Shown here: positions 1 to 12,052 of the stretch, piece by piece
How positions within the stretch are numbered: the first letter of the stretch is position 1
How the letters are laid out: each line of letters opens with the position of its first letter
NCBI GenBank assembly: GCA_027886175.1
Contig: JAJNNQ010000130.1
Location: forward strand, 14,339,501 to 14,403,500
Length of the DNA stretch: 64,000 nucleotides
From: Phylloscopus collybita
Lineage: Eukaryota; Chordata; Aves; Passeriformes; Phylloscopidae
Direction of reading: 5' to 3'
Made by a program: the position numbers and the translations under genes
The notes under the pieces: model-generated
Database searches by the model: none
Seen by the model: only the letters and a program-made list of their open reading frames with translations
What the model was told of the DNA's origin: nothing

Positions 1-1372
1 TTTGTTGGAAATGCTTAATTTATCTATTTTTAAACTCTTTTTTTAAAAAAAACTAAAAAACACTCACTTCAACTCCACTGCTTAAAGGCAAAAAAACTAC
101 ACAAAACCCCAAGACACCCCACAAAATGTGAAAGGCTGACCAAAAGCTGGTTCACTCTACTTGTACATGTGATCTTATCAGCCTGGCCTTTTCCTTTCCA
201 GATGTCACAGTTTTATGTGGTGTAAATGATACTCTCATTACCCAGATGGTCTAAGAAGGCAACAGTTTCTGGGAGGTCAATGCTATTTAATTCTCTACAT
301 CCTGGGTCTATAAAAAGAGGAACTGGTCAGTAAAGTGTCTGAATATCGCAATATTCATTTGGGAACTGAAGCCTTGAACCTACTGACTGTGCACTTGACC
401 AGATGTGGCCTCATCTGTACAGACAGCAACCAGACCACCAATAAAATTATTCAAAATAAGACTCAAGAGTGGCAATCACAGGGCTGCTACTCTCATCACA
501 ATGAATTTAATTTTGAACAAACAGTGAGGGTTTAGTTCTCATTCACACTGAAATAGAATGGGTTGAAGGGAGGAGGTTTTTTTCTCTCTTTTTTTTTTTT
601 TTTGGTAGTTTTGCCTTTCTTTTTTTTGTGAAGGAGGTGTTTGGTTTTTTTGTTTGTTTGTTTGTTTGTTTTAGTGGGTGGTTTTGTTCGTTTGGTTCAT
701 GTGTTTGTTTGTTTGTTTCCCCCAGAGAAGTATCTGACAGTGAACTTGGTCCTAATTTTCTGTACAGATATCTTTGGGAAGAAGAAAGGTAATTCAGCAC
801 AGCTTAAGAGAACCAATAATTGGGCACAAAGGGCTTAATTACTTTTGTTCTTGGAGGATGGTGTATAGCATAGGAATCTCACTGAAATTAAAATCACATA
901 TCTGAGGGCAGGGCTGACCCATATAAAATAAGTGTGGCCTCCCTCCTAAATGCCAGAAGCTATTGGACACCTTTCAGAATGTCTCCTTGGAAATTACTTT
1001 AGGTCAGCAAATAACCAGACAGAGAAGGATTTCAAATTAACTTGTTATTGTAAATGCTATGTTAGTTTTTTCTGGAGACAGATCTGTATGCAGCAAAGTT
1101 TGCTATCTAGCTGAATTAAGTTAAAAATAGACTAAGCTAAGGTAGGCAGGTACCATCCCAGTGGTGTTCTTGAAATAGCAACAAAGTGCTCTAATTCTGG
1201 GTTTGACTGCTCCCAGTCCAGATCCCCAGATTTTTGATACAAAGCTCAGCCAGAGTTTACTGCCTCAAAGACTTATAGGTGATAGAAAAGTGCTTGTCTG
1301 CCCAAGGGAGTCACCAGTCCCAGAGGATCCCCCAGGGCTGGAGATCTGGGGAGAAGACCCTGTGTAGCTGAC
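1..1372. other. Non-coding stretch, no gene seen
   Basis: AT-rich single-copy DNA. ORFs here are short and resemble no family I recognise. The only structured part is the T/G-rich tract listed separately. No interspersed repeat is recognisable. Confidence 0.6.
577..720. repeat. T/G-rich low-complexity tract with (TTTG)n
   Basis: A T-rich run is followed by two TTTG microsatellite blocks near 648-672 and 696-718. The minus-strand reading produces a lysine/threonine-rich ORF that is only an artefact of composition. Confidence 0.9.
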
Positions 1373-1709
1373 TTGTTTTTTTTCCAATTCTCATCTGGGA
1401 AAAATACAAAAAAAAAAACAACCAAAAAACCCCCCCAAAACCCCCCAAAACCAAAAAAACCCACCACACAACCAAAAAAAAAAAAAAAAAAAAACAACCT
1501 TAAAAAACCACAAAAACCAACAAACAAAAAAAAACCACCCCCCCCCAAAAAAAAAACAACAACAAAAAAAACCCCACCCCACAAACCCACAAAAAAACCC
1601 CCACAACTTTTTAAGGTGAAGTATCAAAGAAAAAAAACAAAAAACAAAAAACAAAAACAAAAACAAAAACAAAAACAAAACAAACAAACAAACAAAAAAA
1701 ACCAAAAAC

Positions 1710-1740
<31 letters not shown>

Positions 1741-1757
1741 CAAAACAAAACAAGATT
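1373..1757. repeat. A/C-rich low-complexity tract
   Basis: About 385 bases are almost entirely A and C on the plus strand. They include an A21 run at 1474-1494, C runs of 6-8, and CAAAAA-type pentamer/hexamer repeats from about 1640 to 1755. Lys/Pro/Thr-rich (plus) and Phe/Gly-rich (minus) ORFs across it come from composition and are not genes. Confidence 0.93.
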
Positions 1758-4700
1758 TTTGAGGTTTGGGGTGGTGGTTTTGAATATCAAAAATCATGAA
1801 AGTTGATATTAAGGCCTTACTGATACTCAATTCTAATGCTTCTCTCTTTGATTTTCCTAGTAATCTACTCTCCAGCTGACCAAAAGATTTCAAACATCTA
1901 GCCTCTGAAGTATTTTCCTGCTCACCATCTCTGTTTTTTTAAGTGTAAAAGTGTGAGAAAATTTGCCAAGAGCTGAACAGCAGCAACATGAAGCCTAAGT
2001 TTTATTTGGGTTACTAATCAGAACAAGAGCCTTTAACGTTGTTGGTAGAAATACTAGCAAAATGTGACTTGAAGATACCCACATTTGAAGGAAATAGTTA
2101 ATGTTACAGCACAACTGAACAAAAATCCTTTAAAAGCTGTGGAAGAGGCTGTTGTTGGTGCTACTGTAGGCTGATAGCCAAGGCCTGAATTTAATAAGGG
2201 AGTCTAGCAAGGCAAGGCTTCTAAATTACTGAGGAGACAGAAGATGAACAGAGAGAAGAAAGTACTTTTTAAATAAGCTGATCTGCTTTAAAGCCAACCT
2301 GAGTATAGATGGTAGGAACTGCAAGCAGGAAGGAGAGTGTTGTTAAAGTGTTCTGAACAAGAGCACGTGAGTTTTGCTTGGGTTGGGTCACAGCTGGTAG
2401 TGAAAGAAGCTGAGTGTCTGATGAAAGGTTAGCAGACAGCCCAAACTGGTTTCTGTGGTTATCCTGTGCAGAGTCAGGACTCAGAGTAGCAGTGATTTTT
2501 ATATCCTTCCATCTCAGGTTGTTCTGTATTTTGTTTGGGTAAAGTGTCCAAGAGTGGTGAAGGAGCTGAGGATACTTGGAGAGTGCTGGAAGGTCTGAGA
2601 TTTCAGGAATAGTATAGTGCAGTCATTGTGACCCACCTCACTGATCTCTGAATTAACTTCTAAGAAGCAAGTGAGATGGAGGGTCATCCATGCAGCTGTA
2701 ACTTGTGCAGCAGCTGTGGGCAAAGAGAAAAAGGTACCTGTCAGAAAAATATGAAGCTACACAGAGAATGTCTGAAACTCAGCTAAATTCACTTCAGAAA
2801 CTTTTGTAACTTCAGATTCATTCTCACAGTGCCCATCACAGGGTGCATTTTGTTTTCTCCTGGTTTCTAGTGATGCACTGGTGTTCCCATTGCTGGCTAG
2901 GAGGATCTCTGAAACAAATCTCAGCTTTTGCCTTCCCTCTGGCTGTTATCAGTGTTCTCTGGTGAAGATCATATTCTAACCAAAATGTTATCTTTCCCCT
3001 TGTAATTCAGTGACAAGACTGTAGTCTTCAAGGATAGAGATCACTTTTTCACTCTGGGAAACTAGAATAGCTGCCTCAAGACCATTGTTTAACTTACTGA
3101 TGAGGATATTTATGTGTTATTTTAATTTATGTATTTGTTTTGTCTTATTGCAGTATTTAAGTATATTCCATAATTATTCAGTATTATTTAACCACTGAAA
3201 GTAAAGCACAATGCTTTAACACTTTTTGTAATTGCATAAGCTTTGGAATGAGATAGATAATATAGGTTAAAAATTCAAAAATTAAGATTTTTATGTATTA
3301 GTCTTACTTTTGACTGAATCTGCCTGTTACGATGTTGGGAGCTGCAGATCTCATTGGAACTGATAAGCATGAGAGGTCAGTTAGAAAAATGTCAGAAGCA
3401 CTTTATCTTGCTATTACTTAGGCAGCCTCTCCCTGCAAATGCCCAGAGCACCAGGCCACATGAACTCTGGATTCTGAAGTTTTCCCTGAGGTCTGAGTAC
3501 ATCCAGGGAATATTTTTAGTGGAGGAGTGTGTGTGTACAGCCAGAGGAGCCCATGTTGCAGCTGAAACCAAGCCAAAGAAAATCTTAGTGTTGATTCTTC
3601 CTTTAGAGGAGAACCAATACATGTGAGAGAGATGCTCAGAGACTGAGGGCATGCAGGGGCAGCATTTGGGGTAGAAGATCTGATGGAAAGAGTCTTGGAA
3701 GTATAAGCAAACACTCCCTATCTCTTCCTGAGGGATCTGTGCAGGCCTGAGGGAAGAGAGGGCTTTGTGCACATTTGCTGTAACTTAAGTGGAATGGCAT
3801 CAAAGAGGAGCCTGATGCCATGACCAGCTTCACCTCCTAACACAAACGGCATGAAACTCTACAGATATTGTGGCTTGGTCACCTGGAACAGTTTTTTAAT
3901 TTGCACAGCTCAAAATTAAAGACCAGTCCTGCTTACACAGGAGCTGTGCATTCTCCATAGCTGTTGGGGAATCTTGCTGTAGGTCCCCATGTTTTGAATT
4001 CCATTCTCAAAAATGTACCTGTTTTCATGCTCCAGAGATAATAAGCCTCTTTTCAGCCTAATGTTCCCTAGCTGCCTTTTTCTGCCTTTTTTTTTTTTTT
4101 TCTCCTGATCAACCTACTAAATGTAGTGGGCTTTTTTTTTTTTTACTTTAGAGCTAATAGGTCTTTAAAATACTCATTCTTGAAAATACTCATTTATTTT
4201 TCCAGCCATAAATACACCACAGCACTAGAAAGTGCTAAGTCATAATAAAAAAAGCGTATTGCAGCTGGAATTGATGTTTGGTGCATTAATTAGATTCTTC
4301 CTCTCATCTTATGACAAGGTAACTGAACCATAAATGAAAGAACACTGCATTAGCTCAACTAAATATACATCAGCTACTCATCAAGGAGGGACTTTAAAAC
4401 TTCTGTTTTCAGTTCTAGGGTTCAACAGTAAAAGTAAGTATAACAGAGAGCTTGGTGTAGTTGGATAGTGCTATTTATTGCTGGTGGGCTTGTGCAGGGA
4501 GGGCACTGAAACAAACCTTTAAAATATTAACTTGAGCAACAGTAGAGCCCCTTCTGTCCCCAAACAAGCATCTAATGAAGCTGCTTGAGTAAGAGATAAG
4601 GGAGAGAGATAGAGGAAGAATTATTTCCAAATGTGAAGAGAACAAGAAACAAAAAACACTCCGCCGACTGAGAAATTGAAGGGATGCAATGGAAGATAAA

Positions 4701-5670
4701 AATAAGTAAAACTAATTGCAGCCAGTAAATAAAAATGTCAGAGAGGAGATGTCAGGGCAGAGGAAAAGCATTTGGGGAGTGCAAAGCTTGGTTACAACAC
4801 CATGGTGTAACCCAGCTATATTTTGAAGGCTTGTTCATGGTCAGTACTCATCATAGCAAGTGGATGGATGTGTCAATGTGCAGCTGATGACTCTGCAGGG
4901 AGAGGCAGGAATTAAGATTAAAACCTGTCTCCTGGCAGACACCTGGTTGCCTAGCAGCTGATTCAGGAGAGCTGTTTTAATTTTAATAATCTATTTAGGA
5001 AATAAATATTTTATTTTTAATACTTTTTTTTATGGCTTAGTATCTTAAGAAGGTAAAGCTTTGTTCACTTTGGTTTGAGGTAGTCTGTTTTCAGTTACTT
5101 ACTGTCTGTTTATAAGTCTCCCACAAAAACAAATATGTAAGAATGCTCTCCCTCCTAGACTCTGCCCTCTTGGCAGAGAATTAGGGATCTAGAGATATTA
5201 TTATACAAAACAAAAGATAGCTGGGACCAAATACAGCAAAGATATTGTACTAACGCCCCCCTTGAGGGGAAAAATCAGGAGCAGCTCATCCAGGCATCCC
5301 AGAGTGTGAAGGAATAAGCACAGAGTGAAAGCTTATCCACAGAAAAACTCTTTGTGAGCTATGGCCTATTAGACAACAGAGAACCCATTCTGGATTCCTT
5401 CATGTCTAAAGAGCAAACTCAACTTTCCCATGGCACAGTTGCAGAAACAGTGGATTGCAGAACAGGCTTCCAAGGAAAAGCTCCCAAAAGCCTGCACTCT
5501 CTCAGTTACCCCTCACTGCATGCATGAACTCAGCTATGGCACATGTCCCAGTAACCCTGAGCCTGCAAACGGGGTGTTCCTGCAGGTCAGGTCTCCAAAA
5601 GGCTCTGATCAGTAAGTACTTTTTAAAATGCCTCAGGCATTCTTTCCCTAGAAAATTTAGTTGTGTAAGT
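1758..5670. other. Non-coding stretch, no gene seen
   Basis: AT-rich DNA with short T tracts near 4089-4145. The open frames near 3354-3833 overlap on both strands without recognisable domains or splice context. I see no interspersed repeat. Confidence 0.55.
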
Positions 5671-5690
5671 TTCTGTTCTGTTCTGTTCTG
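5671..5690 (+). repeat. (TTCTG)4 microsatellite
   Basis: Four perfect tandem TTCTG units. Confidence 0.9.
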
Positions 5691-8600
5691 CTACCTCTTG
5701 AATTCTCCACCTGAAGACAGAAGAATTAAAGGAGTGAGCTGTCTTCCCATGCAGCCATGGGGTAAGGTACCTCCTCAGTTAAGACATAAAAAAATAAATA
5801 AATGAGTCATCCAAGGGATTAAAGAAGAGGTTGGCTCTACAACCCTTGGTTTATAAAATGCCAACTGTTAACATGAGAATTGCCTGTAGCTATAGAAGGA
5901 TTTTCTATTGCTGCTGGTGCTGAAAGGAGATGGTATAATCAAAGCATAAGGACCTGACCCCTAAAGTAAAAGTTAGGGAAAAACAGTAAAATATGCTCTG
6001 TTTGTGTAAGCAGGACCTGGGATCTGTCTTCATCATTAATGTTATGCAGATGGTGACACCCTAGGAAAGAAGACCCTTGAACCATGTGTGTCCTAAAGTA
6101 TCTTTTAACTAAGTAAAAGCCATCATTACTTACTCTGTGTGCCATACTTTCATATTACTGGCTGCCAAATCCCATTATGACTAATTGATTTACTGTGTAC
6201 AGATGTAGTGAACTTTTTCATGTCATTGGACCAGATGTTTCTGAACCAGAGGTCAGCTGTGGGACTTGGTGTATCAGTCTGGTTTTATGTAGCAGTATAA
6301 TAAATCAGCTCTGCTGAAGTGGTAGGCACTGGGATTTTGAATAAACTCTCTAAGGTTGGAGAGAAAAAAAATTTCTATGAGTTGTCCTATTTGTTGTGCT
6401 TTTCCTCATAAAAGCTAAGCCTCAGGACTGATTGAGGGCCTTGAGTTGTTCAGATTCCTTTGAAGTGGAGAGAAAGGCAATTTGGAGTCTGGCATTGCCA
6501 TCAGCAGCACTTCTTGTGGACTTAGAGCTGAGGAAGTTCTCTTGTGGTGATTTCAGAGGCCAAATGTCTTCAGCCTTGTTGGGACACACTGATCTTGTGA
6601 GCAGAAAGAGAGTAGGTTCAATATAAGTGCTCTACTTCTAAATAATGCTCATTTAGGCAGAAAAAAAAAAATGGAAATCAGTTTTAAGTCCACAGGGGGA
6701 CATTCTGCATGTGCAAGGTTCAATGAAAAATGTGTCTTCAACTTGTCAATGAAAATTATTTGTTCAAGTTTTCTTCAGCCTGTTTGAATGAGGAGTGTTA
6801 ATATTCTGAGAAGGTTCTGAATCCTGTCAGCAGTATCAAAGGAGTGACGTCTAACAAGACTTTAAAGGTTTAGGATCTAGGAGAAGAAGGTAAACTGATA
6901 TGAATTGGCAGTTTCAGAAACAGAAAAGTGCAAAGCTCCAAGGTGTGCTTTGTGCTGGCCATCTTGTTTCAAATCTGGTACTCACTGAAGTCAGCTGGTC
7001 CCCTTCCTACATGTGACAGCTTTAAAAGTAAGTCAATACTGAATGAAATAAGGGTGGTTCTTTTATAAACCATGTGGTCTAGCTAAATCAGAAAATAAAG
7101 GCTTGATTAAGAAATCACTTGGTGAGGGTCTGGACAGGAACTGATGTGTTAATTATTATGCAGGAAATCAGACTAGATAATCAAAAGTGTACTTCTGGCC
7201 TAGAAATGTACAAATATGTCCAAAGAACACTTTTTAGCTGTGTTGAGGTAACTAGTGGCTCCTTTGAACTCCCTCAGACTGAGAGTAGGTCTTAGTTGCA
7301 TTTAAATCAAATGGGAATCATTCTTTATATATATGACATAAACAAATTTCAGTGTTTAAGAGCAAATAAACATGTATCCATTTATTTTGAAGACAGGGTT
7401 CTTTAAATATTTTAAGGGAATATTTACAATCATTTTTTTTAACTTCAGTGGAATATAGTGCTATAAGAACATACAACATTTATAGAACATAAACCTTCTC
7501 TCTTTTTTCCCTTTGTGTGCATGTAGAGTAATATAGATCAAACAGGGTTTAAGAATAAAAGTGACTATATTTTTAAAAAAGATTATGGCATTTCCAGATA
7601 AATGCTGAAGTGAATAATAATGCCCACTTGTGTAATTTTTGTTCAGCACCACCAGGCCACTTGTCCAAGATCACAGTCATCATAAACAAGATCATAAGAT
7701 TTCAGGTATGACTTGACTCATTTATTTTCCTTCTGGGACTGTATCCAGTTATCCTTAAATAAAGCTACTCAGGACTTAGCCTGCTTTATATATACACACG
7801 AATCAAATGTAAGCCAGAGTGCTACATTTGTGATCTTGAAATGGTAACTTATGGTTGGCGACCGAGAGTAGGAAAAAAAATCAGGAGACAGTAAAAGTGG
7901 TACATTTCTCAAATATTTTATATTAAATATTAAACAGGATTCTCGGGACTTGAAGAATTTTTGATCTTATTTATTTTATTGTTGCAGATACTAACTGAAG
8001 GAAAATAATTGTCCTTTTTTAAAAAACGACATTTTGGTTTGTTTTTGTATTGGTTTTGGTTTTTTTTAATATATGTACTTTTGCATTTGATTTAAAGATA
8101 TATATATTAGCGTTGTTTAAGGCTTCGAACAACAGAACAATGAAATATGTAATTGACTCTTTCTTTGTGATTTGTCCTAAAAAAATATAAACCTGTAGAT
8201 TTCTGCAAAGTTAGCCAAGAGCTAAGCCACCTGAGAAATGCTGCTTGTTTAGAATTGAGGAGCTCACTGGCCACCTTAATCTTTTTTTAGGTGAATGTAA
8301 ACTACCTATAAAAAAGATTATGGCTGACACAAAAATTATTAAATCCACATTTCTTTTATCTAGCTATTTTCATTTGGGATTAGAGCTCAAAGAGCTGTGG
8401 AAATGCTTTCTAATGAGATTTTGAAATTCTCGTAGCAGGGAAATCCTTGTAGCTCCACAGGGAGCTCTTCTCTGGGAATTTGCTGGGGTATAACTCTTTC
8501 TTGATTTCAAATAATTCTTTAGAAACATTAAGGATCCTAATATCAGTTCAAGAAATAGTATTCTCAAATCTGACAATAAAATTGAACAGTCATTTTATCT

Positions 8601-11600
8601 GACTGTGTTAGCATGGAGTTCCAAAGTAAAAAATTTTTTGCAGCTATCAGAATTTCTTATGATGTCATTGGGAATTCCATCAGACTGAATTGTGTTATCA
8701 GCTTTATGTTTTATGCCCAGAGACTTAATATGCTGATAACAAATTAAACAGAATTGTCGCCACTGAAGGCAGTGCTACCAGTTGTGTGTCAAATCCAATA
8801 TTTGTAATGAGTTGTAAAATATTTGAAAATATAACCACCTGAAATACCAGCAGTTCAAGGAATTTCAAATTTGTGTGCAATTAGTTGCTAAGTTTAACAC
8901 ATGTGGACATTAGATCTCCTGTAGTACTTCCAGAACCACTGTGATATTTTTGTTTGGCACCTCTGACACGAATTCAAGGAGATGAGGAGGAGGAGGAGGA
9001 GTTTCCTTAGGTTTCTGAGCAGAGTCCTCTCCAGCCCCAGGCTTCAGAAAACTTTTACTCTTAGAAATTCCATTGGGAAATAAATTATAAAGGTCATTAC
9101 ACAGAGAAAAATTAGTAATCATCTTCATACAGTGTAAGCTTATGGAAGTTTATGTTGGTAAGTTTGAAATGGCCACACTATTTAAGTCCTTAGCATTTTA
9201 GTAAGTGGGTATCTTTGGAAGGGTAAGGAAGAGTTGGACATTGATCATCAGTGCTGTGGGTTTTTAGGGTTGATAAATAATGGGTATGTAAACTATTTTG
9301 TTCACTGCTCTTACAGGAGTTGCCTTGTCATAACCTAGCCGTGTCATAACCTAGCAGATTTCACAGCTCCCTCCTGATTTTCACCCATCCCCTTTCTCTT
9401 GCTGGCTAATGACATGGTTTGTGGATATTATAAAAGGAAAGCTTGCTCCCATCAGACAGACAGGGTTGGGAAGAAAACCACTCCTCTGTGACTGTGGTAT
9501 CTCCATTATTGGTTCTGTTGATTGTGTCAGACCCTGTGGAAACCCACACTCTCCTTCCACATCCCCTTTTGGGTGGTAATAGATGATGTCTCAGACCTGA
9601 TGATGTTCTGTCCCAGAGCTGGCTTTCTAAGGTCTCCTGAGTATCACCTCCATTTAGGAAAAAGTTAACAGTGCTTCAGGATTTCCTGCATGGATTTGAT
9701 CTTGTCACATACTGTTTGCCAGAGGCACATAGGTATTATCAACTTTTCCTTGGCTTGCCTCTAAAAATCTTCTAAGTAGTGCAATCAAGGGCAATTACTG
9801 CATCATTTGCTTGTGTTTATAACATATTAGAGCTTTCTGGGCTTAAGCACTGCAATCCATCCTGATTGCTACTAAGTAATCCTTTGCAGACTTATAAATC
9901 AAAACTGTGGCTGATTTTCAGCAGTTTTGAAACTTTGCTAATTAAAACTTTATGAGCATGCAATTAAAAAGCAGAGAGCGTTTTCCCTGCTTTACAACTG
10001 AAAATAAGCCATAGTAGTCTCGGCAAAAATGAACTTCCTTTCTATTTACTTTTCAAAAAGTCCTGACATTTGGTGGTTTCAGGCTTTCCAAACCATTTAC
10101 CACATTTGTCTTTGAAGCTCTCTCTTCCGGTTGACTTAGCAACCTGAACTTAACAAATCAGACTGCTTAGCTAGACCTTCTGAGTGTGCAGCAACTTCAG
10201 GTGCAACCTTCATCAGTGATTTTGTGTGCTTAATGAAAATAAGGGTTTCAAATAGAAGCCTTCATCTTCTGAAATATAAAATACTGCTTAAAAAAGGTTT
10301 CTGGGATCAAAACACAAATGAATGTTACTCAGATTTGTGAAGGTAAGGTTTCTAGAAGTATGTAATGAAACTCAGGATAAGAGCAATTACAGTGAATGGG
10401 ATTAATATGGTTTGTTAACTCTTGGAATAAATCCCCTGGCGAGCTTCTTTAAACAATATGTGAAAAAAAAAAAAAAAAAAAGTGAGGGTTCCTACAGAAG
10501 CTATTAGGCTGAGCTTGTATTTTGGGTCACTTGATAAACCCTACAAATAATGCTTGCCCTTGATTAACTTTCAGATCAGGTAATTTGTAAAATGCCAACA
10601 GTTACCAATTTTTAGTGATGACAAATAATTGCTTTCACTTTAATTTCACACAAAACTCCAAGGCAAGAATTAACTCACTTTGAAGTGCTCCGTTCAATGT
10701 CAGTAAAGATATCAACATAATGCATAGAAATATTAAGCAGCATAGTTCCCCTTTTACTGCAGTTTTCAGTTAAGCAATTATAGCTCTGAAAATAGGATCT
10801 GGAATGAGAAGAAAACAAAATTGAAAAAACCTCTTATTGAAGAGGTGTGGTTCTCTGGAAGGTGCAGGATATATAAAAGTCTTGTATATGATGTGATCAG
10901 TGTTTAATTCCTACCGTAATATGAATCCCTGTGTATACTGGAATACCCATTCCTCTAAATAATCCAAATTGAGTAAAATGAATTAATTTTTTATGACTTT
11001 TCCAGATGAATACTTTAGTTGGTGTCATGCAGGAAATGAGTATATGGAAAAATATGAATTTGATCACAAAAAAAAAAAAGCAGAAATCAAATCAGAGCAG
11101 AAGGCATGCTCTGACATTTATTAACATGCAAATTAAAGATATCATTGCACAGAAGGGATAGTGCCAGAATGCCAAGTGGCAATTTCCCAATATATGTTAT
11201 GGGATAGCAGTAATAATTATCTGCTCGTTCAGTGAGAACCAACCAGTCTGGAGCAACACAGATTTGTAAATCTTTGGGAAATGTGTGTGCATTACTCTAG
11301 CTATGCCCTTTGGTAGGCATTGAAAGACAGGCTTAATTTCCTGACTTCTCTTGTTCAATTTTTCATATTTAATATCTATGTAATTTTTTTCATTGTAGTT
11401 TCAAAGATTTTTAAAAGTTTACAAAAAAGGAGGGATGAGGGGGAAAAGCAAGCAATATGATCACCCTACATAAGTCACTGGCAGGTTTTGAAGGTGACTG
11501 TGTCACCTTGAACCCCACAGGAGTAAAATGCTATCTGATGGGTGTTTTTTTTTTTAAATGTACCTGCCACTAGAGGGGAATGGAAGCACATGTTTTGCCC

Positions 11601-11898
11601 CTAGAAAAGTGATGTCCTGATTACAGCCTTGGGTCTTGGAAGTGCCTGTTCTCTCACAGTTCTGTCTCTTCCTTCTCTTTCAAGCCCATTTAGTTTCGTC
11701 AACTTTGGTCTCCACTTCTGTCCCAAAATCTCTCCCATTGCTCTATTGCTCCTTCCCACAAATTGTCCTCTTATATCATCTATGATACCCTTCCTTTGGT
11801 ATCAATTTTTTTCCTTCCATTTCTGCCCATCTGTCCTCAAATCTCGATTCTGCCTTCTTCCCTGCCTTATGCTCCCAAAGTTATTCTGTTCTGCATGA
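5691..11898. other. Non-coding stretch with minor simple repeats
   Basis: AT-rich single-copy DNA. It contains a GAGGAG-type short repeat near 8983-9000, a duplicated 13-mer at 9327-9355 and an A19 run at 10463-10481. ORFs are short (at most about 90 codons) and unrecognised. Confidence 0.55.
9327..9355 (+). repeat. Short tandem duplication, GTCATAACCTAGC x2
   Basis: Two identical 13-base copies at 9327-9339 and 9343-9355, separated by three bases. This looks like a local replication-slippage duplication. Confidence 0.9.
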
Positions 11899-12052
11899 CC
11901 CTTCCCTTCCCTTCCCTTCCCTTCCCTTCCCTTCCCTTCCCTTCCCTTCCCTTCCCTTCCCTTCCCTTCCCTTCCCTTCCCTTCCCTTCCCTTCCCTTCC
12001 CTTCCCTTCCCTTCCCTTCCCTTCCCTTCCCTTCCCTTCCCTTCCCTTCCCT
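11899..12052 (+). repeat. (CTTCC)n pentanucleotide array, about 30 units
   Basis: An essentially perfect tandem array of CTTCC, pure pyrimidine on plus and pure purine on minus. It yields Leu/Pro/Phe/Ser-type ORFs on plus and Arg/Glu/Gly/Lys-type ORFs on minus, which are artefacts. Homopurine-homopyrimidine mirror structure could form triplex DNA, and length variation between individuals is expected. Assembly length across such an array is often unreliable. Confidence 0.97.

Noticed and set aside
1373..1762. Lys/Pro/Thr-rich 129-codon ORF and Phe/Gly-rich minus ORFs
   Set aside because: Composition artefacts of the A/C-rich tract.
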